A stretch of 64,000 nt of DNA. Origin: Gnetum montanum. Its lineage: Eukaryota; Streptophyta; Gnetopsida; Gnetales; Gnetaceae. Where the stretch lies: contig MNCI01010387.1 in assembly GCA_015680685.1 (NCBI GenBank), forward strand, positions 320,194-384,193. The letters are read 5' to 3'. The notes below the pieces were generated by a model that was not told the DNA's origin, did no database searches, and saw nothing but the letters and a program-made list of their open reading frames with translations. This document shows positions 48,501 through 60,800 of the stretch, in pieces. The position numbers and the translations under genes were made by a program. The stretch's first letter is position 1. Each line of letters opens with the position of its first letter.

Positions 48501-51500
48501 TTACCAGTCAGCATTTCCAAGAAAAGGATCGGTACCTTTAAAAAAATTAAAGCATAATTCTCTCATCTATAATTACAAATAGTTACTAGCTGGAAGAAAA
48601 TGCTATCAAAACTCAACTTTTCATGAAATTCCACTTTCTATGTACCAACGTTGTGCTCTTTTGCTTTCATGTTGTTCAAAGATTATATTAGAATCTCTTC
48701 CAGTAAAAATTAAAAGTTCTAAATTCATGAATTTTAAATTAAATATCATCCCAAAAATTTCTTTTTGAACAAAGATAAGGAGTACAAATTTCAATTAAAT
48801 AGGATGGTATTTTTCCTTTTAAAATGTTGGTATTAATGCCATTAAAAATATAAAGTCCAAAACTTTCAGTTGATTCTTTTCCTTCATACTGTTTAATTTA
48901 TATGAGACGTAACCAATATAAGGACATCTAACAAGTATGAACATTTTCACTTTAACAAATATGTACATAACTCTGACTATATTAAAGAAAACCTGCTTAC
49001 CTTTTGAATTAAAGGACGATTGTTCAATAATTGTGAACTTAAGCTTGGAATGCGATGAACAGAAAGAGCATCCAAAAATAGAAGAGCTACCACCTGCCAT
49101 TGTTTTGTACGAAATGGTGGTATCTGGTTGATCAGAGTCATGGAGCTTATGAGGGCATCCTGCAATGATAAAACAGGTGTAATGTTCATATGATAATATG
49201 AAAAATTAAAAGTAAAAAAAAAAATCAAAAAGGTCTTTTGTTAATACAGATAGATTTCATTTAAATTTTGCATGGTTTAACACTTTAATATAAGAACAAA
49301 ACACATTCCCTTCAAAAAATTAGAAAATTGGAAGTTCCAACACTGGCTTGATACACTGTTTCAAGTTCTAACAGATGGAATTGTCACATAAAAGAAACAT
49401 TAGTCCAAGCACCATACCAATACTTTCTCCAAAGATGACAAAGGAACCTTCAATCGCAATGCTTGAATGACACTTGGCAATGTCCTAGAAAGACACCCTT
49501 CTAATGTTTTCAGAATTTCGGTTGATGTACCATCTCCACAAGTATATTGACGAGGATATTCCCGACCACTAACATTTAAAAACTCATTTGCAAATACTTC
49601 TTCCCTTCCATAAATATATGCAAGGGAAGAAGAAGTAATCCATCCATCTAAAGCCATCCACATTGTTGCAAACGGTGATAGCTGCACACAAAAACTCACT
49701 TAAAGGATCCATGCACCTAAACATGAAATAATGCTGGTAATATAATAAAAAATAGACCCATAAGTGAATGTCCATCTCACCTCAAGACTAAAGCCTTCTG
49801 GCGGATCATCATACCAGCAGTCTCGTGCATCAAAAGCTTCTTCATCTAAAGAAACCCCTGCCCATATCTTGTGTGCTTTGTCTTCTTCTCTTAATTCATG
49901 ATTTCTTTTGTCCTCATCTTGAGGAAATATCTCTATCTGAGGAACTGAAATTGTATTTCAAACAAGAAGTTTTAGTAAAAATTACACAAAAAAAAAAAAA
50001 AAAAAAAAAATTAAACAAAAAAAAAAAAAAAAACAATAACTAAAATCTACCAAAAACTTAAAAAAACATTCAGATTTTTAATAATTTTAAATGCTGCACT
50101 TTAATAATCGTACCTGCCTCATTGGCATCAACCTTCTCAGAAGCATCGATTTGTGACACTTTGGCCAATGCCTTTGGGATAGACTCTGCAGATTCAGATT
50201 GTGATGCGGAATTGTTTTCCTCAGTGAATATGTGCTTTGATGTTTCCAGGATGTTAACATTGTTAGCAAAAGCAGTCCTCCCACGTTTATTTTCAACTGA
50301 ACGTGTCTCACTCCAGAAATTTTCTGAATCCTTATCTTCTCCAACAGAACAATTATTAATTTGATCTAAGATCTTAGCAAATGAATCACATTCTTTTGTT
50401 TTTCTAGCAGAGCTTCCTACTTCAGGTGCTGGATTACATAACCTATCCGGCCTTTTGATCTGACAAACTCCATCTTGCTCTGATGAGTAAGTATCATCAG
50501 CCCATTTAACTTTACGTTCAATGTCGCAAGTCCCACGAGCTGCAAGGCAAGATTTCAATATTGGCTTTTTTGCTTGGTCTGTTGTCTGGGGATCCTTCTT
50601 TTCTGAAGAAACCTCCAGATTGCAAGGAGCAGTGCATTGTGGATCTTCAATAATTATTGAACTAGTAAAACTAGAGCCCCCATCAGAAGCTAGAACTTCT
50701 AAAATACTCTTTGAATTCTGGGAGTCTACAAGCACATTAGTGCCAGTCAAACAATCAATTAAAACTACAAAGAAACAAAGACAAAACTCAAAAGAATATA
50801 AATATGGTGAAGATACATTATATAAATATCCATGAAGAGTAATGACTATGTCAAAATCCAAAAAGGAAGTGAATATTGAATTACAATGATCTCATCATGA
50901 ATACATGCTTGGACAATTACAAATTTGATGGAACTTTTTTAGTTAAGTTACACAAATGGAGATTTTTTTAGTTGACAACAATACGCTGGTTTATAGCACG
51001 GCTAACACGTAAAAGAATCAGTAAGGCTCAAAATGATATGGCACTTTTATCTATAGCTGAAGTTGCTAACTCCATTGAGCTTCTCATAACATTTTCACTG
51101 AAATAAAGCTGTGACTTTCGTCATAATTTTTCTAAACTCGTTCAAGACTACTCTCTGAAAGTTCCTTTAATATACTGTGATGTACTTGCTCTTAAGCCTT
51201 CCAAAAATCTTAATTCTTATTTATTCATACACAACTTTCCTTGAAGTATGCAACAACTTTTTGGGAGTGAAGTTTTAGAAAAACAAAACTCGTCCTAAAT
51301 TCCAGAACAAAACACATTTAACAAAAACGCTTCCTTGTCAAAAAGTACCCCGGAAATCCTTATTAATTTCTGCTCATTGCTGTCGATGGCTATTAATTCA
51401 ACCTTTTAATCCGTAGAGAATTTTGGATGCCAAAAATGGGGCTTCGGGACATTCAAACTAATGGAAATTTTAACGAAGAACTACGAAGTCAAAATATTGC

Positions 51501-52460
51501 ATAAAAGAAGAAAATGGATTTGAAGATATGCTAAAGATATTATTTTAGTTCTGCTGAAGATCTCACCCTATCAGTTTCGAGATATACTATTATTTCTACA
51601 ATTCGGGATCTCTGTAATTAATGTACAGTTTCTTGATGTGAAATGATGTTCAAGTTCCATTTCAATTTGGCATTTTAAAAGATATGAGCTACAAATAGCA
51701 ATGCATTATAGCCCTATAAAACCTCACATACATAATTTGCAGTGCTCCCAATTAAACATATTCCTTCACGTGTATAGTTCAAAATATGCTAAATATTAGG
51801 GTCATAAGAATGCACTTTACCTTTTTTCTTAGGACGCTTGATGTTTTCTTTGACATGCTCCCTTTTGGGAACATAGCCCTCAATCGCGTTAGATGGACCT
51901 GCACGAAAAAGCTCATCTACTCTCACGCACTGCGGCTGTTCCTGAATCGTAAGATTTGAGCTAAATGTCTTCAACTGAGGGGTTATCCCGAGGGAATTAA
52001 CAGTCTTTTTAGTTTCTTCGTTGCTTTCGACTGTCTGATGGACAGAAAGGGGTTCTGCCAAGACCTCATCGAGAATGCGTCGAAGTACATCAGGGTTGAG
52101 AATGGCAGTGCGATTTCGGGAGAGATAAACCTCCGAGAATGCTCGACTGCTTATGAGGCAATTGGATGAGCAGTACAACCAGCTTTCCCGCAAATCATAG
52201 ATTTTGTGCTCCTTCAGAGATATTCTGTAGTGACCCTTGTTCGTGTCGTTTCTCTCGTTTGGGTTTTGCCCCGAAGGAAGAGAATTCTTGCATAGGGGAT
52301 AACCGCACAAGTTTGCAATGGTTCTCTCTGTGACGACGTCATCGTAGTCGGGTTTGGACAGCACTGTAGCCGCTGCATGGAGCTGTGATTCTACTGCAAC
52401 ACCGTCCAGAAGAATCTTCTGGATTTCGTAAACGGCCTCTTTCACGGACAATCCCGCCAT
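42401..52460 (-). CDS. RPAP2: RPAP2/RTR1-family RNA polymerase II CTD phosphatase (plant RIMA type), six exons
   Basis: The family acts on RNA polymerase II: RPAP2/Rtr1 binds the polymerase, helps its nuclear import and assembly, and is described as a phosphatase for Ser5 of the CTD. The plant homologue RIMA works with IYO/MINIYO. I joined six exons by GT-AG sites with consistent phases: 51821-52460, 50114-50725, 49781-49944, 49418-49681, 49001-49159 and 42401-42505. They give 1944 nt, 647 residues plus TAA. The N-terminal RTR1 domain (residues about 40-110) has the zinc ligands C52, C57, C97 and C101 in the family pattern C-x4-C...C-x3-C/H. A KPILKS...VKWAD motif lies at 267-290, and the C-terminal part (473-647) is the plant-specific region. 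Start: the ATG at 52460 gives MAGLSVKEAV, matching the usual plant N-terminus. No stop interrupts any exon, so the gene looks functional. The last intron is about 6.5 kb. Confidence 0.93.
43080..44200 (-). pseudogene. LINE fragment in the last RPAP2 intron, minus strand
   Basis: A decayed non-LTR retrotransposon in the same direction as the gene. In sense: GLFIDELEEWMYTI and LLLDDDTVLIQIQ (44020-44110), where the YADD box has become DDD. QLYNAIVQRPIFYGCIVWGP follows at about 43650-43720, and at the end a zinc motif ICRFCNSNNIEDQHHIFLH (43085-43160). This order (RT, YG.E.WG-type end, CCHH end) is the usual LINE layout. I associate this subtype with gymnosperms and ferns. Confidence 0.78.
44657..44985. 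repeat. Tandem repeat, 3 x about 110 bp
   Basis: Three copies beginning AATATTTGGTGTGGAT at 44657, 44768 and 44876. Copies 2 and 3 are closer to each other than to copy 1. The repeat lies inside the last RPAP2 intron. Confidence 0.9.
44986..46559. other. Intronic sequence without recognised features
   Basis: Part of the last RPAP2 intron. I see no conserved domain, repeat or RNA gene in it, apart from a short alternating GTGCGTGCGTGC stretch near 45420. Confidence 0.5.
46560..47700 (+). pseudogene. L1-type LINE fragment in the last RPAP2 intron, plus strand
   Basis: Opposite in direction to the gene and to the LINE at 43080-44200. The stretch 46946-47140 shows FWNAIYKAFAKALANRN (usual L1 form N.IYKIFAKALANRL). 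Then FFLNLDVTKDYETEMG at about 47150-47200 is the RT motif A (usual LDMEKAYD.V.W), followed by a degenerate YIFIIVSELLHN (47355-47390). GDLNAM near 46575 may be a trace of the endonuclease. Many stops. Confidence 0.72.
47701..49000. other. Intronic sequence upstream of the L1 fragment
   Basis: The part of the last RPAP2 intron nearest exon 5. The open frame at 47913-48305 has no recognisable domain, and I see nothing else in the stretch. Confidence 0.45.
49001..49159 (-). CDS. RPAP2: RPAP2 exon 5
   Basis: Acceptor TTGCAG, donor GTAAGC. Encodes residues 561-613, with QWQVVALLFLDALSVHRIPS, the best conserved block of the C-terminal region in plants. Phase 0 at both ends. Confidence 0.92.
49418..49681 (-). 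CDS. RPAP2: RPAP2 exon 4
   Basis: Acceptor TGTGCAG, donor GTATGG. Encodes residues 473-560, starting LSPFATMWMALDGWITSSSL, a segment conserved in plant homologues. Phase 0 at both ends. Confidence 0.9.
49781..49944 (-). CDS. RPAP2: RPAP2 exon 3
   Basis: Acceptor TTTCAG, donor GTGAGA. Encodes residues 418-472 including EEAFDARDCWYDDPPEGFSL. The preceding intron (49945-50113) contains long T runs in the sense direction. Confidence 0.9.
49988..50033. repeat. Homopolymer A tracts in RPAP2 intron 2
   Basis: Two long A runs (T runs in the direction of the gene) separated by a few bases. They lie close upstream of the exon 3 acceptor and would extend its pyrimidine tract. Run lengths are prone to sequencing error. 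Confidence 0.8.
50114..50725 (-). CDS. RPAP2: RPAP2 exon 2
   Basis: Acceptor TTGTAG at 50726-50731, donor GTACGA. Encodes residues 214-417. The poorly conserved Ser/Glu-rich middle of the protein holds the KPILKSCLAARG and VKWADD motifs seen across the family. Phase 1 on both sides agrees with exons 1 and 3. Confidence 0.9.
51821..52460 (-). CDS. RPAP2: RPAP2 exon 1
   Basis: Encodes residues 1-213 plus one base, with the whole zinc-binding RTR1 domain: VTERTIANLCGYPLC and, 40 residues on, WLYCSSNC. It ends in a basic RPKKK stretch before the donor GTAAAG. Less AT-rich than its surroundings, as expected for a real exon. Confidence 0.95.
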
Positions 52461-52695
52461 GTTCTTCCTTGCCCAAGAACGTTGGCCTCCTCGCAGTACC
52501 TATGAGCGCCAGGCAGGTTTCGAAGGACGCTTGTGGGGTCTTTGTTCGGTTTGGAGGAGCTTTCCTGTTGTGAGATATATCTATCTAACAAAACAAGGAA
52601 ATCATCATGTAGGTGACCGAAGCTGTTTCGTCGTTCGAGTATCATCAGTTTTGAGTTTTCAGAAACAAAAAATGCCGTAGAAACCACCCTTCGTA

Positions 52696-52851
52696 CATGC
52701 TAATGACCACAAAAGGCATATCAATTTAAAAGGCATATCCAACACTCCATGCTAATGACCACAAAAGGCATATCAATTTAAAAGGCATATCCAACACTCC
52801 ATGCTAATGACCACAAAAGGCATATCAATTTAAAAGGCATATCCAACACTC
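52696..52851. repeat. Minisatellite, 3 x 52 bp, upstream of RPAP2
   Basis: Three head-to-tail copies beginning CATGCTAATGACCAC at 52696, 52748 and 52800, identical or nearly so. Each copy contains AAAGGCATATC twice. It lies about 236-391 bp upstream of the RPAP2 start codon. Confidence 0.93.
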
Positions 52852-53206
52852 CAAGAAAAACAAACATCTTAGCAAACCGAGAGATGATGGAAGATTATGG
52901 AGGAGGTAGCTCAGGTGCGAGAGGGTTTCGGCAGAGCGGCAGATATGCACGAAGGATGATGGTTTGTGTGGGGTTGTAGGTCACTTTGAGGGCACATCAA
53001 TCAATGTGGGGAATAGTGCAATTAGTGGCAATGGTTTGGTCTCGATGCATATTTCATGTGGGAATGCACTTGAGGAAAATTCTCGTTCAAGTAGAACTAA
53101 GAGGAGGGTTGCAAAGAAGAGGAGTTTTTTAGTTGCGAAAGTTTGGAAAGCCCTAAGGTTTTTATCTTGGAAAGGGTGCTTAAGGCACAACAACAACATT
53201 TTCAAT

Positions 53207-53342
53207 GTATGTTTGTCAACACCTTCAATGGTAGAGCTCCTAACCTCAAGGAATTGTAGACATAGGTTGTTAAGGCCTACTCGAGGGTTATGCAAGCATA
53301 GGTATGTTTGTCAACACCTTCAATGGTAGAGCTCCTATCCTC
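53207..53342. repeat. 41-bp direct repeat, 95 bp apart
   Basis: GTATGTTTGTCAACACCTTC and the following 21 bases occur at 53207 and 53302 with one difference. Confidence 0.85.
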
Positions 53343-53399
53343 TATGAGGGAATGCACTGTTGCTGATTTTTGCAAAGGAAAAAGATATGAAGGCAGTGG

Positions 53400-56300
53400 A
53401 GTTGACAATGGCCTAGAGGGTTGGTCGACTCATCATGTAGGTCAAAAAATGGGTTCCTGGGCATTTGCCATCACAAAAGGAAATTAATGATAAGATCCAA
53501 ATTAAGAGGTGTTTAGTTGTGTAGATGTATCTCCCTAAACTCCCAATTAAATTTTGATAAGAGGGGGTTTTACGAAAAATCATTAATATCTTTGTGGAAC
53601 TTTGAATGATTGATATACACACATCTTTTGGGATCCCTAGTGTAGTGGCACAAATTTGTGTTTGAATGCAAGAGGATATAAAGGTCATACTGCAAATTAT
53701 CTTGCAAGGGCCTCATGGGCACTTTTTCCTAATGATATTTTATGATAATTTCCCAAATATTTGAAGGATCTGTATTAAGCAAGGACATATCTCAATCCAA
53801 TGTTTGCATAAAATGCAAGCTAGGAAATTGACATAGGATAGGGAGAAGGAACAGGTCCCACTTAGGACAAGGACTAGCTTAGATGTTGAAGCTATTGAAA
53901 GAGCCCCCATGGATAAGTGCATTGACAATACAAAAAATAGGGGCCAAACCAATTTCCACAAGCTACAACTTTGGTCCAAGGAGAGTTAGTGGACACATTG
54001 AGGCTAGAGGTGAAGCATGTGGTTTCCTTTCAGCAAGCCAAAAGAGACGATAAGGAAAAAGTCAAGGTTGATGATTTGAAGGATTGGTAGTTGGTCACCT
54101 AAAAAAAGTAGAACTCAGGTGATGTAGGAGGGTAGCAACAACAAACACAAATAGGTGCAAAACTGGGTGATGTAGAGGCATGATAAGGCCGAGAAAAACA
54201 ATAACGCCAAAGTTCATTCACCTTTCAAGCCCTTTTAGAAAGTAATGACCAAAAACTCTTATTCTTGGCTGGTCCACAAGGAAAAGGATCAAGCTAAACG
54301 TTGAGTATAGAGATTAAAAAAAAAACTATTTGCAATATTGTCAATGGATGGCAAGAATTGCAAGATTTTTTGTTTAGGGATAATCTTGGCAAAAAATGAG
54401 GAGGTTGCGAGATTTTTTGTTTAGGGACAATCTTGGCAAAAAAAGAGGAGGTAGCTCTAATGTTGGTAGTGAATGCATCAGTGAAAAAATGTAAGATAAT
54501 GGATAGCATTGCCCAGATGCTTCCAGTAACATGATTATCTTATATTGGAATTGTGTCAATCTCTAAGAACTAGAGAAAACTTGATTTTTGAAAACAATAT
54601 TGCAAGTTAATGTTATAGATGTTACTCTTCTTCAAGAGACAAAACTAGAAATTTTTCCATGGGATTGTTGCCCTGGCTAGACAAGGTCTAAGATTCTAGC
54701 TCGAGGTTTTGGCAAAGGGTTGGTTTGTCTTTGGCGAAAGAATTTAAATTTTCAAGTTAGAATTTTTCTTTTAATATGGTTGGTATCATAGGAGAAGGAT
54801 TAAGGATTTTGAATGTCTATGGTTTTATTATTAGCTCTAAGTAACAAGAGTTCAAAAGGAGGATTCAGGAGCTTGAAGCTTAGAAGGATTAGATTATTGG
54901 TGGAGATTGAAATTTCATAAGATGGTAGGAGGAAAGGTCCAATTCATTAACTCAAAACATGGAGAGTCTTTTCATCGATGACCTATAGCATATTGGGAAT
55001 TTGGCTGAGCTTAAGCTTCCCCTATGTTATTTCACTTGGAAATGACTAACACCTAAGAATAAGCGGATCGCATCGTATCTTGACTTGTTCTTTCTTTGTA
55101 GGTCATGTTGGATTGCTCGCCACCTAGTTGGCAAGGCCTTGTCGTGGATATTTTCAGATCACAGATCCATTCTCTATGAATGGGAAAATAGGACTTCTCA
55201 TCGATTAACTTTTAGATTTAAGAATATTTGGCTTTATATGAAATGCTTTCAAATTGAGCTAGTGTGAATTTGGGACATGGATGGGATTAGACTTAGATCT
55301 TATGGAGTATCAAAGAAGCTTGTGATGTTTCAATGATTTTTCTCTTAACAACAAATGCAAACATAGCTCATAGCAATGCAAGTTGCTTTGGACAAGATGG
55401 GTCAAATTTAGGAATAGGCAAATTTGTTACCATAGTAGGATTCCATTATGCAAGATCTAGCTATGGTAGAGAAATAGGTCAGAACTTTGGCTTATGAAGA
55501 GAAGATCTACTAGAAACAATACTCCAAGGAGAGGTGGCTAAGGGGAGTAGATCAAAATTCCATCTACTTCCATATGATTGCAAATAGAATAAATCAAAAG
55601 AGGTCCTTAATCATATTTTCCCTAGTTGCCTAAGAGGATATCCAAGTCGTAGTTACCTATTTTTGTAACCTATATGATCGAAATGAAAGGGTTAATCCTA
55701 TACTATTAGAAAGTATGATTCCATGTTTGGTTTCTTCTATTGATATTGAGTTCTTACATGGAAGACTCTCTAGAGAGAATATTCATATAATAGTGGTTGA
55801 GACACCAAATCACAATATGCTTGGGTTGGATGACTAGAACTTTGAATGCATCAAAGTTTATTGTAATGTCCTTGGAAAGGATTTTGAGGGTCTTTTTCGA
55901 GCAGGATTCAAGTATGGTACTTTTTTCCAACACCTAGAATAATACCTTCATTGTCTTATTGCTCAAAAAGGAGGAGGTGTAATTCCCAGGGGATTACAAG
56001 GCTATCAATCTTTGCAACAATTTTTATAAATTTTTTTCTAAGCTTTTGGTAAATCCCTTGAAGCCCTTGTTATCCAATATCATAGAGATGGATTAATCAA
56101 GATTTATCCATGGGAGGAACATTATTGATATTGTCATTATGACAAATGAGACTTTGCATTATGCTTACATTCAAAATTAAGAGATTTGCTTTATCAAACT
56201 TGAGTTATCAAAAGCATATGATAAAGTAGACTATGATACCTTAATTTTCACCCTAAAGAAGTTGCAATTTTGTAGAGGGTTCTATAACATGATTAGGTTC

Positions 56301-56811
56301 ATGCTTTCTATAGTTATATTGCAACTTTCTCTAAATGGATGGATATCTCAATAATTTTACCTAAGGTGGGGCCTTTGGCAAGGTGACCCTTTATCATCAT
56401 ATCACTTTATTATTATTGACAATAACCTTTGCAAATGGATCAAAAAATTTAAATGTCACATTCTCGTTTCCTTAGACTATTTGTACTCTTTAGTATGTAG
56501 ATGGCACAATGAGTTTTTTTCTAGCATCTATCCTTAAGGCTAAAAAGGTGATGTAGGCATTAAATAGATTTTATCAGTCAACAAGGCTTAAAATCAATTG
56601 GAACAAGACAAAGCTTTTCCATGTGGGATGCCTAATAGATAGGCTTGAGTGTATCAAGTATGTTTTTTGGGTACTTTTGGCTTGCTTCCAACCAGTTATT
56701 TGGGCAACCTCTATTCTATATATGGAAATTAGCTAATAGTTAAAAGGTAATGTTGGGAAAGATGCAAAAGAAGTTGACCTTTTGGGGAGATATGTTTCTA
56801 TCTTTTGTAGG
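53400..56811 (+). pseudogene. L1-type LINE, degenerate, cut by element E
   Basis: A decayed L1-clade element read on the plus strand. An ORF1-like part near 53560-54100 includes SNVCIKCKLGN, a trace of the zinc knuckle (C..C...GH). From about 54560 the ORF2 endonuclease can be followed: VTLLQETKLE, RGFGKGLVCLWRKN, a degenerate GGD.NFI, SYLDLFF and SDHRSI (usual SRLDRFL, SDH.P). The RT follows with IKLELSKAYDKVDYDTLIF at about 56200-56260 and a GDPLSS-like segment near 56385. The reading ends at 56811 in KLTFWGDMFLSFVG, the usual post-RT W....LSLAG motif, where element E is inserted. Confidence 0.8.
54360..54453. repeat. Tandem duplication, 2 x 47 bp
   Basis: Units beginning GCAAGATTTTTTGTTTAGGG at 54360 and, with one change, at 54407. 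Confidence 0.85.
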
Positions 56812-57833
56812 TGATGAGTTGTGAGGTACCCCCTACACCCAACCATACAAATCACAAGTGTTCACGCACTATTTGGTCAAATCCTATGGATGGGACTAGT
56901 TGTGGCATCTAGATCATTATGCCTTGATCGTAGTTCACTATCTTCCCACTTGGACTAGTGGTAGCTTTGTCACGTATGTTTTAGTCCAGAGTGAGGCATA
57001 TGATTCTTGATGTTGTTTTGGCCTTGTGCTACTCCTAATGATAATAAAGAAATCAATTACTTAATCTAATTAACAACATAAAGATAAAGTCTAAACTAGC
57101 CTACAGGTGATGAGTGTCCATTCCCAACTTGCCGTACACATCTTGAACCCACGTATCCACTACTAGGATTACCAAGCACTATGCTACTAGGTGAACCAAG
57201 CAATAATGCTACTGGGATTACCAAGTGAATGTGTGTTTATGCTCGAAACTAGTTGTGCTCATTTCACCAATTCATTAACATGCATGGAAATGTAAATATT
57301 AACTAAGTACATGGAATATAAATTGCATTAAAAGTAAATTTAATCTAAGTCAAAGCGTTGCAACGAATAAGAATCAATCTCGATATTATTGTTGTTCATG
57401 GAATGTGTCTAGGTACATTGCCACTTGAATAAGATGTCGTACAACTAACTTAGATCCACACTGTGGGCACTCATTGACTGTTCTCTAAGATTATAGAATA
57501 AAACTACAAGAGTTCAACTACTCTATTGACCAAAGAAATTGCATAAACATGGCTGTGAGCATGTATTTATAGAGGAAAATAGACATTGTGTCGATGGGGC
57601 CGCATTGACGCAATAGATTGTGTCAACAGGGCCTAGTCGATGAGGCCTAGTTAATGGGGCCTAGTCCATGCAACAAACTATGTCGATGGGGCCTAGTCGA
57701 TGCAACAGATAGCATCGATGGGGCCTAGTCAATAGGGCCCAGTTATTGAGACCTTGTTATTGGGGCTAAGATGTTAGAGCCAACCAAAAATTTGACTTTT
57801 TATCAAATAACTCAACTAATTGATGATTCATCA
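56812..57833 (-). repeat. Element E 3' LTR
   Basis: Pairs with 62903-63938. The sense TATA box TCTATAAATA lies at 57564-57573. Upstream in U3, at about 57590-57780, the motif GGGCCTAGTCGATG and variants recur at least seven times. Sense polypurine tract TTTGTGGGGGTA at 57834-57845. Confidence 0.95.
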
Positions 57834-60800
57834 TACCCCCACAAATAAATAAAAACTCATCCTTGAGTTAACAGGATAGGCCAAGCTTTCTTTAAAAAAT
57901 TGGGAATGTATGGAATTATTGACTGACGTTAACTGCTGAATGACTCTGAGTGCTGCATTACAAAATTTTATTCGAGTGGATGCATACAAAATGATAGAGT
58001 GACAAAAAGACTAGATATACTTTGAAGATTACAAAATTTGCAGAGGTCTTCAAGAATCCACAAAAGATGATTCTTCTTGTTGCCACTAGCAGTGGTAGAC
58101 TTCCAACCTAGATTGTTATGTCGATGCTTCTTTGGTTATGTGCAACATTCTTGAAGGATGGGCTAAAATTTCTTCTCATCATCCCATTGATATAGTGAAC
58201 ATGTGATGCTTGAGCTGCTATCTTGTATGTGCTATGATTTGTCCATGGGCATATCCTCCATTGTCCCTCTCTTGGCTTCATTTCCATGCCTGGCAAAAGA
58301 CCTTCTTCCTTAGGCATTTCTTTTAGCATCACCTATAGTCACCAAAGTATCAACATTAGTTTTGGTAAATTTTTCTTAATAATTAACCCTTTTTGGATCC
58401 CTTAGTTTTCATTTAAGCACAAGGTGATGATAGCATATTATTCCCAAGGCTATGAGGTAACTAAAATAATCAAGTTGTTCACATTATTTTGATCAATTAC
58501 TATTAGTTACCATGATGTTCAAAAATAAAATGTTAGAAAAATTTCAAAATTTCAAACTAGACATCCCTAGCTTTCATGACTAATAAGTGTAACTCTAAAA
58601 GCACACAAGTTTTCAAACCATTGAAACCAAAGGTCTGATTCAGAAGATGGACAAGAAATATTGAAGTTGAAGGATATTTTAATAGAAAAGTAGGAAAAAG
58701 TAAAAAAGTAATTGAAATTGATTAGAAGTAGTTCCAAAATTATATATAAATTTAGAGAAACTATCATTGATGTTCTAGAAGATGTGAAGGTTAGTTCAAA
58801 GCCATGATCAACAAAAGCTATGCAAGTGGGTCCTCCCCAAAGTAGGCTCCTACCATAATGCCCTTGCATAACCACTACTATAGATGTCTGTGGGCATTTA
58901 AGAAGTTAAATGTAGATCATGCCTTTATCCCAAACAACACACAACTGTCATGGTTGGAATGTTGTACTATACTACACAAAACCAAAAGGCTTATAACCAC
59001 ATGCAGTAGCGAGGTGAATAATGGGATGAGAAGGGATTGCAAAGATTGGGATGTAAGGTACTTGACCATGTCCCTAGTAGGCTCTTAAGATAAATGTGAT
59101 TAAAATGATTAGCATACCTATCTGTCCAAGCTGAAACCAAGTCCATACCATAAACAATGACCTCACATTAAGGTGTTCCATCCTGCCAACCACCTCAAAG
59201 AACAATCATTACTCCAAAAAGAGAAGAAGGAAGGAATGGCCTTAGTTAGAGAAGAACCTTCAGCATGGGTAACATGTCTTTCCAGCCCCATAACTAGTGC
59301 TTATAGCCCATTATTATGTCTAAGGGGTATGCTTTGAATTTCCATTATTCTTTTTTTTTTCTCTTTCTCTTTTTTTCTTATTTTTTTGGTTTTATTTATA
59401 TTTTTGGTTTTTTTTTATTTTAATGGGAATCACAACATGCAAAGACAGAGCTTCCTTTTTATTGGTTGATGGAGGAATGATGATACATTCCAAGAGGAGT
59501 CATAAACGACATGAAGGAAGACAAAAAGAAAACCCAACAAGTCCCCTTGAGGTTACACCCTTACCATTACACTTGGTCATTCCTTCTTTCTTCAAGGTAC
59601 AATGATCATTGATTATTTTTGGTTTCATGAAAGAAGAGCCAAATTGTTTCCATGAAAAAGACCTTTTATTTAGAGAATTGGAGGGATGGATGAGGTGGTT
59701 TCACTACTTTACACAACTACTTACCTAATCATCTTGATAGTATAGCACAAAAACCCAACACATAGCGTTGACTTCTACACCATGACTTGGCAATATTATT
59801 AACGGAAATATAAAAGACATTCATAAAAAATAAAGGAAATGACTCAAGAAAAGAGAAAAATATAAAGAAATGGAAAACATATTAAGAATCATAAAATTTT
59901 GGAAGAAATAGGAAAATGATAAGAAATTGTAAAAATAAAAAAGTGAAAAACGCCTATTAGTTCTTGAACTAGGATGGAGCATCTCCACCATGACTAATCT
60001 TATGGCTTCACATTTGGGAGATGGACTACACAATTCCCTAGTTATACACCATCGGTTTTCCATCTATCATTGTTACTGATTTAATTAATCATGTGGTAGC
60101 ACATCTAACATTGGTGATAGTCTCATTTAGATCATTCGAAGATGTATCTTCATTTGGACTTGAAGGTATTTTTGTTTTGGGGGATCCAAATGTGTTCGAT
60201 TCTTCTTCGTGATTTTCTATTTTAATTCCCAAGTCTTCGTGTTTAATATCCTTTTATGGTGTTTAATTAGAGTGTAAGATATTTGTGTCTAAGTCCTTTG
60301 TTTGGTCCATTTTCTTAAGTCTAGAACTAATAAGTAGATCAGTTACCTCCATGCATCTTTAAAATAATTTTATATTCTCATTTTTAAGCCACTGGGTGTC
60401 TTCTAGTGTAGTGTCTACTACGTAGATTAGTTTTTGCTCACACACTTGTTTCTTAGCTTTGTTGTGAGTTGTGTTAATATTTTAAATTTTTGGCCCATAA
60501 TTGCACCCTTTAGTATTTGTAGTGAGGCATAAATTCTTCTATCTCTCCATAGTGCTAGATTCATTGCCTCTATTAGGTGTTGGAGTAACGACGGATGTTG
60601 GCCCTTACGTAGGATTAGAAGACATTGTTCGTGAAAGGAAGGGTATTGCACTTGATTGGCATTGTGCTAGTTTGGACGAGTTAGTAGGTCCACAAGTGTT
60701 GTGCTTATGCATGGGAACTATCCTAAAGAAAGGACATTTCTGAGATTATGATGGAGATCTACTGGCATTATTATTTCTGTGTATGTTTGTAGCGCAAGTG

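Larger units (their letters stand above)
52461..53400. other. RPAP2 upstream region
   Basis: Holds the 5' untranslated region and promoter of RPAP2. A minus-strand frame from 52687 to 52442 starts upstream and overlaps the RPAP2 start codon in another frame. The 52-bp minisatellite lies at 52696-52851. The plus-strand frame 52964-53329 has no domain I know. Confidence 0.5.

Noticed and set aside
58108-58332. Minus-strand frame in element E as a gene
   Set aside because: Lies in the noncoding 3' region and is not conserved in D or B.
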